From Magnolia sinica (lineage: Eukaryota; Streptophyta; Magnoliopsida; Magnoliales; Magnoliaceae): a stretch of DNA of 64,000 nt. The DNA is taken from positions 30,559,001 to 30,623,000 of the forward strand of contig NC_080573.1 of NCBI RefSeq assembly GCF_029962835.1. The letters run 5' to 3'. The translations under genes and the position numbers were made by a program. The notes under the pieces were generated by a model, which was not told the origin of the DNA, ran no database searches, and worked only from the letters and a program-made list of their open reading frames with translations. This document shows, piece after piece, positions 10,884-22,000 of the stretch. How positions within the stretch are numbered: the stretch's first letter is position 1; each line of letters starts with the position of its first letter.

Positions 10884-11536
10884 TAGAACTAGTTTGGATA
10901 GAAGTCCCTTATGGTGGACCCCGTAACTTGCGATACTACGTACTATCATCCCGACTTCACACTTCAGTTTGGTCATTTCATTCGCATCGCATATTCATTG
11001 CATCCTCATCACATAGCATTTCGTTTACTATGCTTCTGTATTGCATAACTTGATGAGGTTGGCGGCATTCGTGGACTCGTCAGGATTTGTATATTGCATT
11101 GCATCATCAGTAGATGATATTTGGCTTACTATGTCTTCACATTGCATAGTTGACTTACATTGTTTCCTCAGTATATGTTATTAGCTTATTGTGTTTTTAC
11201 ATCGCATAGCTTGGATAAGGCTGATGGTATTTATGGACTTACTAGCATGTTTCCGCATTACCTTGATATTGTAAGATTTATTGATTGCCAGTATTTCCGC
11301 TTACTCTGATATATATATGCTTGGCACGTGCATCGCATACACTTACACCACCCTCTAAGCTTTCTATAAGCTTATGCACGATAGATGCGTGCAGGTAGTG
11401 TTGGGTCGCAGCAGCGCTGAGCTTGGAGCATGCAACTGTCTTCTGGAGCTTTAATTTTTGCTATATGTATTTCCCTTACAGCATTGTATTCAACTGTTTA
11501 TATTAGTAGATATGCGATGAAGATGTTTCCTTTGTT
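10884..11536 (+). mobile_element. Partial tandem duplicate of LTR 3' region, left half
   Basis: From actagtttggatagaag at about 10887 the sequence repeats what was read from about 10080: 'ccgtaac/gcctacgatactacgtac', 'atcccgacttcacact', and the dyad aagctttctataagctt at 11357. The copy is interrupted at 11536 by the 22-kb chromovirus complex and resumes at 33595. Confidence 0.7.
11532..11536. other. Target-site duplication (left), tttgt
   Basis: The five bases tttgt immediately before TGTCACGCC at 11537 are repeated exactly at 33595-33599, after the terminal ...GTCTTACA at 33594. This is the 5-bp duplication expected for a Ty3/gypsy integration and fixes the outer borders of the complex. Confidence 0.85.
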
Positions 11537-12300
11537 GTCACGCCCCAAACTCGAAAACTGGGCTCACAAAATTCCCAATCACCGAATCTGGCGCCGACAG
11601 CCTCCGTAGTACCCCATTCTCGGCTCCCGGCACCTATACACCAGGTTCCGATCCTGGGATGCTACAAGGAAGATTTCAAATCATCAGTTTAATTATAATG
11701 AGCATAACCAAAAGCATAACCCACGAACAATAACTACAAGAACACCATCACAAAATCCACTATGATAAAAAAACTTTAAGTCCAATGTGTCTGAAGGGAA
11801 ATACAAGATAATGCAAGTAACAAAACTCCAAAGGCTCTGCGGCATGCTCCTTCTCCTGCTCAGCCACGATCTAGCGTCACCTGCACGCATCAATCGTGCA
11901 TAAGCTTATAGAAAGCTTAGAGGGTGGTGTAAGTGTGTGCGCAATGTGAGCGTGCTCAGGATGCAAGGTCGGAGAAATACGGGATCATGTTGATGAACAC
12001 ATGTATGCAATTAGCCATACCAAGGCCATGTGGTGCAAAACATGAATGCGATCGGCCACATCAAGGCCATGCGATGCAGAATGCAAGTCAAGCATGCCAA
12101 TTCTCATCCACATATCAATGCAGCTCCTCACTAGAACATCAAATCAGTGCGGTTCTCAGTATGGATAATCACCGGGGTCAAATACACTCTATGCCAGCTT
12201 GCCGCCCCTATCCGGACGTACAACTGGGAGGGTGGAAGAGACCTCACTATCCGCCTGCCAATATCGGGCCCGGCTCGTCGATAGTGGACAGATCCCTCAA
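11537..12300 (-). repeat. LTR1 of the chromovirus complex, truncated
   Basis: It starts with TGTCACGCC and is collinear with 15002-15772 of LTR2: 'tctggcgccgacagcctcc', the dyad at 11902-11918, and 'atatcgggcccggctcgtcg'. At cctcaa (12295-12300) it switches into reverse transcriptase sequence. About 3.15 kb of LTR is missing. Confidence 0.85.
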
Positions 12301-13590
12301 TGAAATGCCGATAATATCCCGTTAAACCAAGGAAACTGCGGATCTCGGACACAGTCGTGGGCTGGCTCCACTGACCCACTGCTTCAACCTTTGAGGGGTC
12401 TACTGCGACACCCTCCCTCGTCACCACGTGACCGAGGAATCTCACCTCCTCCTGCCAAAACTCACACTTCTCCAGCTTCGCATATAGCTGGTGGGCACGA
12501 AGGGTCTGTAAGGTGATCTCTAAATGCTGCATATGGTCCTCACGGGTCCTCGAATATATCAGAATGTCATCGATGAAGACCACAACAAACTGATCGAGAT
12601 ATGGACGAAAGACCTTGTTCATCAACTGCATGAAGACCGCGGGTGCATTGGTCAGTCCAAAGAACATGACCTGAAACTCAAAATGACCGTAATGGATCCT
12701 GAAAGCTGTCTTCGGGATATCCTCCTCTCGAACCCGGATCTGATGATAACCAAAACGCAGGTCAATCTTCGAAAAGAACTGTGTATCCTTCAGCTGATCA
12801 AATAAATCGTCTATCCTCGGGAGTGGGTACTTGTTCTTAATCGTGACCCGGTTGAGCTCGCGGTAATCCACACAGAACCTCAATAAGTCATCTTTCTTCT
12901 TAACGAAGAGTATTGGCGCTCTCCACGGAGAACTGCTCGGACGAATAAATCCCAACTCACGTAACTCGTCCAACTGTCGCTGCAACTCACGCAACTCCAT
13001 CGGTGCCATATAGTACGGGGCCTTCGAGATAGGCGCGGTACCGGGCACAAGATGTATCTGGAACTCAATATGACGGCGCGGAGGCAATCCCAGAATCTCC
13101 TGGAACACGTCGGGGAAGTCGCAAACAACCGGCCACTGATAAATACAAACGGCAATAGGCTCCTCAACAGCGTAGGACATCAAGCAAGATAACGGCTCTC
13201 CTCGGGGCTCTGCAATGAACTGAAACTGCGGCAAGCCTGGTATGCAGAACGTGACTGTCCTCGCAGAACAGTCTAAAATAGCATGGTACTCGGCAAGCCA
13301 ATCCATGCCCAAGAAAACGTCGAAATCTGTCATCAACAACACAAATAAGTCAGCGGGCAAAAAGATATCACGGACTAAAACAGGATAAGATGAACAGAAA
13401 CGGTCCGATGCCGTGGTCCTCCCCAAGGGTGTCGATACGGTCAACCCCTCACTAGCAGACTCTGTCGACAATCCAGTCGATCGGCAGAAATCCTAGGACA
13501 TGTATGAGTGAGAAGCACCAGAATCAAATAATACTCAGGTGATGCACGAAGAGACAGGAAGTATACCCTCGACGACTCCTCCGGATGACT
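12131..13590 (-). pseudogene. pol: Chromovirus A protease-RT, truncated chimera
   Basis: The minus-strand frame from about 13590 carries the protease DSGAS active-site motif (near 13515-13530) between nonsense codons. It is then open from 13471 through reverse transcriptase: [10 protein letters not shown], the SKIDLR motif, [10 protein letters not shown] and the catalytic FIDD box (intact, unlike copy B), to GYYRHFIEG near 12301. RNase H and integrase are missing. The frame continues about 57 residues into antisense LTR1 sequence, to a stop at 12131, so the open frame is a chimera created by a deletion. It would have acted as the polymerase of a Ty3/gypsy element. It cannot be autonomous now. 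Confidence 0.85.
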
Positions 13591-14841
13591 GCGGGTCCTG
13601 CTGAGCCGCGTAAAACCTGGCCTGAGCTGGATGGGGAGGTACCTGTCCCCTCTGAGGTCCCTGATGGTGCTTCTGCTGATGTCGCTGAGGTGCTCGAAAC
13701 TGCTAACTCTGCTGCTGGGGTCTCGGAGGCTGTTGCTGCTGCTGAGGGGTCCTCGGTGGTGGAATCTGTTGTCGCTACTGCTGCGGTACTTTCGGCGCTG
13801 CTGTGGAGGCTGGTGTGGTGCTCTCGGCTGCTGCTGCCGAGGTCGAGGACACTCCCACCTACGGTGTCCTATCCCACCGCATCCATAGTAAGTGTCAGAA
13901 AGCTGTCTCTGCAGTAGTGCCACTGAGGTTGCCGACGGTGCTACTGGTGCTCTGGCGGGTGGGTGACTCCTATACCTCTGTGGTCGTCGCTGCTACTGGG
14001 AGCCACTGGAGGGGGTCTACCTCTTCTGACCCCTCCTCTGATCCCTATCGGCCTGCGTGCTGGCTCACTGTCTCATAAATTTAAGCCCTCCGCACTACTA
14101 CTTGGAAAGTCGGGAGCTCGTGCCCAATCACGCAGCCTCGAAGACCGTAACATAAGCTGTTCTCGAAACGGCGGACCTTCCACCCTTCATCATCAACCAT
14201 ATATGGTGCAAACCTCGATAGCGCCACGAAACGGGCCACGTACTGTGCCACAGTCATGTCCCCCTGCACCAGAGTCTCGAACTCTTGTGCCCTCTGGCGT
14301 CGAATGTGGTCGGAGAAGTACTGCTCTTCTATCAGTCGATAAAGTCCTCTCATGTCTAGACATAGTCAGGTCTTACGACACGGGTAACAGAGGTCCATTA
14401 GTGCTCGGCCTCGTCCTGGAAAAGAAACACTGCCAACTGGACTCGCTGCTCGGTCGTACATAACATGGTATCGAAAATCTTCTTCACATTGGAGCGCCAT
14501 CTCTCAGCTGCTGTCGGATCTGGCTCACCCTGGAAACGCGGAGGATCAAGCTGTCTGAACTCACGAAGAAGGGCGCTCGCGCGCTCCTGCTCGGCCTGGG
14601 CTGGAGAAACAACTGGGTGCCTACCCTGCCCCTAAAGCGCAGCAGTCATAGCCTACAACATCTGCTGTAGCTGCGAGGCACTCACAGGCACGGTCGGGTC
14701 CGCACCGGCCTCAAGCGGAGGAACGACATCCTCAGGCAGGGGAGCAGAGATCTCTGGCGGTGGAACGGGAGGGGCAAGTGGTAAAGCTGGAGCATCAGGT
14801 GCTGAGGCGAGGTGCGCTGGGGTCACTTTCCTGGGCGGCAT
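13591..14841 (-). pseudogene. gag: Chromovirus A gag
   Basis: The minus-strand start MPPRKVTPAH at 14841 is followed by a proline-rich N-terminus to 14653. The capsid region at 14081-14353 (DMTVAQYVARFVALSRFAP) lies in another stretch of open frame, and the zinc-knuckle region (YYGCGGIGHRRWEC) is near 13830-13885. Several stops or frame changes separate the pieces. The start was chosen because it matches copy B (MPPRKVTRTH) and lies about 145 bp inside the primer-binding site. The first cysteine of the CCHC knuckle is replaced by tyrosine. Gag would package the element RNA. This copy is broken. Confidence 0.8.
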
Positions 14842-14984
14842 GTCCTATAGGAAAGAACAATGACGCCAATCAACCTTGAGAATCGCACATTAGGGAACTC
14901 AAACGGTAGGTTTCGCACTCGAAACTTAATCACCCTAAACTCATAGCAAACATGTGATGTTGTTCTTGATTATTCCCAAGTTAT

Positions 14985-14996
14985 GCTCTGATACCA
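14985..14996 (-). other. Primer-binding site of element A
   Basis: On the minus strand this is TGGTATCAGAGC, complementary to the 3' end of initiator tRNA-Met. It lies five bases inside the LTR2 border (15002). It shows that LTR2 is the 5' LTR of element A. Confidence 0.9.
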
Positions 14997-15001
14997 ACTT
15001 C

Positions 15002-18000
15002 TGTCACGCCCCAAACTCAGAAACCGGGCTCGTAAAATTTTCAATCGTCGAATCTGGCGCCGACAGCCTCCGTAGTACCCCATTCTCGGCTCCTGGCACC
15101 TATACACCAGGTTCCGATCCTGGGATGCTACAAGGAGGATTTCAAATCATCAGTTCAATTATAATGAGCATAACCAAAAGCATAACCCACGAACAATAAC
15201 CACAAGATCACCATCACAAAATCCACTATGATAAAAAAAACTTTAAGTACAATGTGTCTGAAGGGAAATACAAGATAATGCGAGTAACAAAACTCCAAAG
15301 GCTTGACCGCACACTCCTGTTGCTGCTACGCTACGGCTGCGACCTGGCGTCACCTGCAAGCATCAATCGTGCATAAGCTTATAGAAAGCTTAGAGGGTGG
15401 TGTAAGTGTGTGCGCCATGTGAGCGTTCTCAGGATGTAAGGTCGGAGAAATGCGGGATCATGCTGATGAACACATGTATGCAATTAGCCATACCAAGGCC
15501 ATGCGGTGCAAAACATGAATGCGATCGGCCACATCAAGGCCATGCGATGCAGAATACAAGTCAAGAACGTCAATTCTCATCCATATATCAATGCAGCTCC
15601 TCACTAGAACATCAAATCAGTGCGGTTCTCAGTATGGATAATCACCAGGGTCAAGTACACTCTATGCTAGCTTGCCGCCCCTATCCGGACGCACAACTGG
15701 GAGAGTGGAAGAGACCTCACTATCCGCCTCCAATATCGGGCCCGGCTCGTCGATAGCGGACCGATTCCTCAAGCTGGTCAAACTCAACCTAGAAATTGCC
15801 CCCTCACTCAGGCGGGTAAGGTCACACCCATTTCCAACCGACCATGACACAGTGGGAGATGCGGCTTACTGGTATACGGCCCTCACGCGCTTGTGTATCC
15901 ACTCGGTCTCAACGTTGGAGTCATCCTCTGATACTATCGAGTTTAGGGATTTTCACCCAGGGACATGTATGGCGCCCGCATGCTAGAACCAAATATTTTC
16001 GGTATCCAATCCTGCCATCCACGATGTGTCTGTGGAGGCTATGGCCCTGATGTCGCTAGGGCATACAGTAACTACATTCACACAAATGCAAGTGCATGAG
16101 TCACACTATCAGTCATGTAACAGTCCTGCGTGTACCATGCACTTATATGGGGCAACTCCGCTTATCAGGGGGCTCATAAACAGTCCGCCTGAAGGCATAT
16201 GCTAGGATTGGTCACTCCTCACATCAGGTATACATATGATGCAAATGATCATGAATCATGGATCTATATTAAACATGTATAAAGAGATGGGCTCTGTGTA
16301 TAACGGAGATGGGCCTAGACGGCTTACTTACCACAAGTATGGGCCTATCAGTGGGCCTTAGGGAGAGTTATAATGCGGACATTTAACCAACATTATCCAT
16401 TCAATGTGGACGTCAAACCATCATTGCTCCTAAGGTATAACCTACTATAAAATCAATAAATATACCATAGTGGAATCACACTACAATGGGCCTTATGTAC
16501 GTCCTATTGGGCCTTGACCCATGGGCCTCCAGTACATCAAATGGGCCTCATACATGGGTCTCGTATGTACATATCAAGGTGAGCCTCAATAAGGACCACC
16601 AATACATCAAGATGGGCCTCAACAATGGGCCTTAAATTATCTCTAAAATGGTTGGACAATTGGATGAAATACATGCATCATGATGGAGCCCACTCTAATG
16701 GAGGATATGGTTTACAATACATACATAAGTGGGTCCCATGTGGGGCCTACCATAATGTTTATTTCCCATCCAACCCATTGATAAGGTCATTCAGACCGAG
16801 GCCTAGAGTAATGTTTATTTATCCAAGCAACCTAGGGCCCAGCATAATGTTTATTTTCCAACTAACTGTTCATAAGGTCACATGGTCCAGGATAGGGCCC
16901 ACTGTAATGTTTATTTGTCATCCAATCTATTCATAAGGTCACGTGGACCAGAGGAGGGCCCACTAGACTGGGGCCCACAGTGATATTTATTTGCCATCCA
17001 AACTGTTCACGTGGACCATGGGCCACGGTAATGTTTATTGCCATCCAATCTATTCATGGGATCACGTGGACTAGGGCCCACCGTGATGTGGTTCACACAT
17101 CTAGTCCACCCATTGTGCGTGTCCCACCTGGTTGAGGGTCCAGACCAAATTTCAGTCACATCCAAATTTCAGGTAGGCCTCACCAACTGATTTTATATGT
17201 TTAGGCATGTCTTCACATGATTTTAAATGGTGTGGCCCACCGGAGTTCCGTATACAGCTGATTTTTGGGGTGGTCACCTGGACCGAGGGGACCCATCAAA
17301 TGCATGGTGTTGTTGTTCGAAATGCATCACGATGGGGGCCCACAGCTAGAGCCGTGAGGCCCAGCCGGTCGTCTGTCAACAGCCAGTGCAGGCGCTGCCT
17401 GCGCCTTCTATCAGCGGCAGCAGTTGCTGCTGCTGCTTATATATATATATTTAAATCTATTTTTTCACGGATTTTCTTAGGTGGGGCCCATGTCAACAAA
17501 ATCCACTCCGTCCACTTGCTCCTACGGCTCAAGACAAGCCCGGCGGGTCTAATATCCAAGGTATTTTCATGTATATGGTCATCAAGTGAATTTTTAACAG
17601 TAAGGATCACCATTTTCCATGCTACGGCCCACCAAATACTCGGATTAATTTCATACCTTGGCTTAATGCCTAAAATAATTTCGAGAATGGAATGGATGGC
17701 TTGGATTAAATATATACATCAAGGTGGGGCCTGCATGAGTGGCCCACCTCTTCTTTCTCTTTTCTTCTTTTTCTTTTGCAAGTACACACCCAAGTCAGTA
17801 TACACACTCCATGTTAACCTCGTCTGTCCAGCGTCCAGTGACGCTGGACGGTATGGATAAACACATGCATTGTGGTGGGTCCCACTTGGACATGGCCCAC
17901 CAACTATATATATACATATATATATTTATATATTAGTATAATATAAGTATAATATACCATATATATATATATATATAAAATATATTCCCGCCAGATGGTG

Positions 18001-18088
18001 GATTTTTGCCTAAAATGTGGTGGGCCTCACTATTGATGAATGGAGTGGATTTAACATGATTTGGTAGGGTCCACTTCATTCTAGGGAG

Positions 18089-18130
<42 letters not shown>

Positions 18131-18921
18131 CGGTGATAGAGAGAAGGGACCCCGCCACTATGGGCCCTCCATTGATACAACACATACATCATGTGGGTCC
18201 CACAAAAAGTGGCCCTTAAAATTGAAAGCAACGGTAGATCACCCACCTTATCTTCCTTCTTCTTGGTCCCTTAGACTCCAATGCTCCTTAGCTTGCCTTT
18301 TGATGGAGGTTGATGGACTTTTGATGGTGTGGATGAAAGATGAGAGGGTGTAGATGGAAGATGAGAAGGTGGACCACACTTGTGGTATGGGGGAGAGGGG
18401 TTGGATGTGTGAAATTTTTGTTGCTTGGGAGATTTGAGAAATGAGAGAGAGGGTGAGATGATGGGAGTGATATGGATGGGTGAGGTGGTGGTTGTAATTA
18501 ATGAGGTATGGGTTGGTTTGAAAAATGGGTAAAAGAGGGATGGTGAGGGAGAGAGAGGTTTGACTTATGGGAAAAGGAGGAGTGGGGTGGTTGTACTTGG
18601 ATAAGGGATGCATTTATGGTTGATTGATGGGACTTATTGTAGAGATTCCCTCGAGATTCGCAACGCGCGGCGTTTCTTCAGAATAAACGCAGATCGACAT
18701 CTTCTAGCCTGGGTATCGGGTCGATGCGCGAGTCGCTGCGTTGGAACCGCGGCGACGGCACGGTTGCCAAGATATAGGTTTCAGTTCGAGCCGACTTTGG
18801 CAAGCGAAACTCAGCTTAGGATCGCGCACAATCATCGGATATGGTGCAAAGGTTGTCGAAATTTGACCAAAAGGATCGCGGAAGCTAATGGAACGGTACG
18901 GACTAGGACATGGGTCTTACT
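15002..18921 (-). repeat. LTR2, shared by elements A and B
   Basis: A 3,920-bp LTR beginning TGTCACGCC on the plus map and ending ...GGGTCTTAC next to a polypyrimidine run (a purine tract on the coding strand). The terminal a expected from LTR3 is t here. It contains the dyad aagcttatagaaagctt (15375-15391), a run of 'gggcc'-containing short repeats (about 16490-17060), a TA-rich stretch (about 17905-17980) and a (GA)n tract (18091-18129). It looks about 95% identical to LTR3 by eye. Long frames in it (for example 17207-17860 plus strand, 18248-18613 minus strand) have no recognisable domain. Confidence 0.9.
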
Positions 18922-18934
18922 GCTCTCTCCTCCA
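18922..18934 (-). other. Polypurine tract of element B
   Basis: On the minus strand GGAGGAGAGAGCA lies directly before the LTR start (TAAGACCC), the position of the plus-strand primer in LTR retrotransposons. It identifies LTR2 as the 3' LTR of element B. Confidence 0.75.
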
Positions 18935-19053
18935 AATAAAAATTTCATCCTCGAAATTTACACATTCACTGCAACCAGACTTAACTCATGATAGAAGAGG
19001 AAACAAGGCATCATCAATAAAATCGGAGACAATATACATGATATAACATATGA

Positions 19054-22000
19054 TCAATCATCAAAGTGATGGGGATAGCGCTCTCGAATCTCAACCTCGT
19101 GCTCCCATGATGCCTCATCAACAGAATGGTGACCCCACTGAACCTTCACCAAGGGGATGACCTTGGTTCAGAGGACCTGCTCCTTCCGATCAAGGATACG
19201 AACTGGCTGCTCGATGTAAGAAGCGTCCTCACGAATCTCCAACGGCTGCCAATCAATAACAGAAATGATGTCTGACCCACACTTCCTTAACATAGAGACA
19301 TGGAAAATGTTGTGGATGCCAGACAACTGAGATGGTAAGGCAAGCCGATAGGCCATAGCTCCAAAGCGCTCAGTGATCTCAAAAAGTCCTATGAATTTCG
19401 GGGCAAGCTTGCTCTTCGCTCCAAATCAATCTACGCCCTTCATGGGCGAGACCTTGAGATACACGTGGTCCCCTACATCAAACTCCAAGGGACGACGCCG
19501 GCGATCAGCAAAACTCTTCTGTCGGCTCTGAGCTGTGCGCATGCTCTGCCTGATAATATCAATAACCTTTGATGTCTCCTGCACAAGCTCTAGACCTAGG
19601 AGACGCCGCTCTCCAACCTCGGTCCAACAACTCGGAGATCTTCACGATCTGCCATACAATGCCTCAAAAGGAGCCATGCCAATGGTCACCTGATAGCTGT
19701 TGTTGTATGCGAACTCAGCCAGTCACAAATGCTCATCACAGCTACCCCCAAAGTCAATCACGCAGGCCCGAAGCATATCCTCAAGGATCTAGTTGACGCT
19801 CTCGGTCTGGCCATCGGTCTGCAGATGATAAGCGGTACTGAGCTGCAAATCAGTGCCCATAGCTCTCTGAAAGCTCCTTCAAAACTGAGACGTGAACCTT
19901 GGGTCTCGGTCAGAAACGATCAAAACTGGAACGCCATGCAGTCTCACAATCTCCTCGATGAATAACCTAGCAAGTCGGTCCAGAGGTCAAGTCGCACGAA
20001 TCGCAAGGAAATGTGCCGACTTCGTCAGACGATCCACGACAACCCAGATGGCGTCATGACCACGCTGAGTCCTCGATAAACCCATAATGAAATCTGTAGA
20101 TACGTGCTCCCACTTCCACGTCGGGATGCTCAACGGCTACAATAGACTAGGGGGTCTCTAATGATCGGCCTTGACACGCTGGCATGTGTCACACTCGGCC
20201 ACGAAACTGGTAATCTGGCGCTTCATCCCTGCCCAAAAATATTGTCTCCTCATATCATGATACATCTTCGTCGAGCTAGGGTGGATAGAAAACCGCGATC
20301 GATGTGCCTCGGTCATAAGATCTCTGCGCAACTCGAAAATATCCAGGACACATAATCGGCCTCTGAAGCGAAGTCCACCATCAGAACCAATCTACCAATC
20401 TGTCTGACTCTCAGATGCTACCTCTGCTCGATAATCCTGTAACGACTCATCTGTCTGCTGAGCCTCGATCACCCTTGCGACAAGAGAGGGTTAAATCGAC
20501 AGGCTCGATAGCTGAACGATAGAAGACTGCAGACCAAAATTAAATTCATACTCTGCTATATCCTCGAGCATCCTCCACTCCTGAATCATCATATGTGCCA
20601 CCAGGCCTCATGGCTGATGGCTGAGGGCATCCGCCACCACATTCACCTTGCCTCGGTGGTACTGGAGGTCGAAATCATAATCCTTTAGAAGCTCCATCCA
20701 GCGTCTCTGCCTCATGTTCAGCTCAGACTGAGAAAATAAATACTTCAAGCTCTTGTGGATAGAGAAGAGGTCGAACCTAACCCCATAGAGATAGTGTCTC
20801 CACACCTTCAGTGCGAAGACGACTGCTGCCAGCTCCAAATCATGCGTGGGGTAGTTCAACTCATGAACCTTGAGCTGATGAGACGCAAATGCTACAGGTC
20901 TGCCATGCTGCATCATGACAGCACCCAATCCAATACGTGAAGCATCGGTAAATACAACAAATCTATCACTCCCAAAGGGAAGAGTGAGGACATGAGCGGA
21001 TGTCAGATGGTCCTTTAGCTCCACAAATGTTCGCTCATAGGAGTCACTCCAAATAAACTCTGCGCCCTTCCGAGTCAACCTGGTCAACGGGGCTGTAATA
21101 CGGGAGAATCCCTCAATGAAACGCCGATAATATCCTGTTAAACCAAGGAAACTGCGGATCTCGGACACAGTCTTGGGCTGGCTCCACTGACTCACTGCTT
21201 CAACCTTTGAGGGGTCTACTGCGACACCCTCCCTCGTCACCACGTGACCGAGGAATCTCACCTCCTCCTGCCAAAACTCACACTTCTCCAGCTTCGCATA
21301 TAGCTGGTGGGCACGAAGGGTCTGTAAGGCGATCTCCAGATGCTGCATATGGTCCTCACGGGTCCTCAAATATATCAGAATGTTATCGATGAAGACCACA
21401 ACAAACTGATCGAGATATGGACAAAAGACCTCGTTCATCAACTGCATGAAGACCGCAGGTGCATTGGTCAGTCCAAAGGACATGACCTGAAACTTAAAAT
21501 GATCGTAATGAGTCCTGAAAGCTGTCTTCGGGATGTCCTCCTCTCGAACCCAAATCTGATGATAACCAGAACGCAGGTCAATCTTCGAAAAGAACTGTGC
21601 ATCCTTCAGCTGATCAAATAAATCGTCTATCCTCGGGAGTGGGTACTTGTTCTTAATCGTGACCTGATTGAGCTCGCGGTAATCCACACAGAGCCTCAAC
21701 GAGTCATCCTTCTTCCTAACGAAGAGTATCGGCGCTCCCCACGGAGAACTGCTCAGACGAATAAATTCCAACTCACGTAACTCGTCTAACTGTCGCTGCA
21801 ACTCACGCAACTCCATCAGTGCCATATGGTACGGGGCCTTCGAGATAAACTCGGTACCAAGCACAAGATCTATCTGGAACTCAATATGACGGCGCGGAGG
21901 TAATCCCGGAATCTCCTGGAACACGTCGGGGAAGTCGCAAACAATCGGCCATTGATAAATACAAATGGCAACAGGCTCCTCAACGGCGCAGGACATCAAG

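Noticed and set aside
13585-14463. Plus-strand frames of 85-166 codons
   Set aside because: They are antisense shadows of the GC-rich gag/zinc-knuckle region of element A. The same holds for 22362-23385 opposite element B.
17207-17860. A 217-codon plus-strand frame, with a shorter partner at 32050-32529
   Set aside because: It lies antisense in LTR2/LTR3, has low-complexity parts and no domain. Conservation only reflects sister LTRs.
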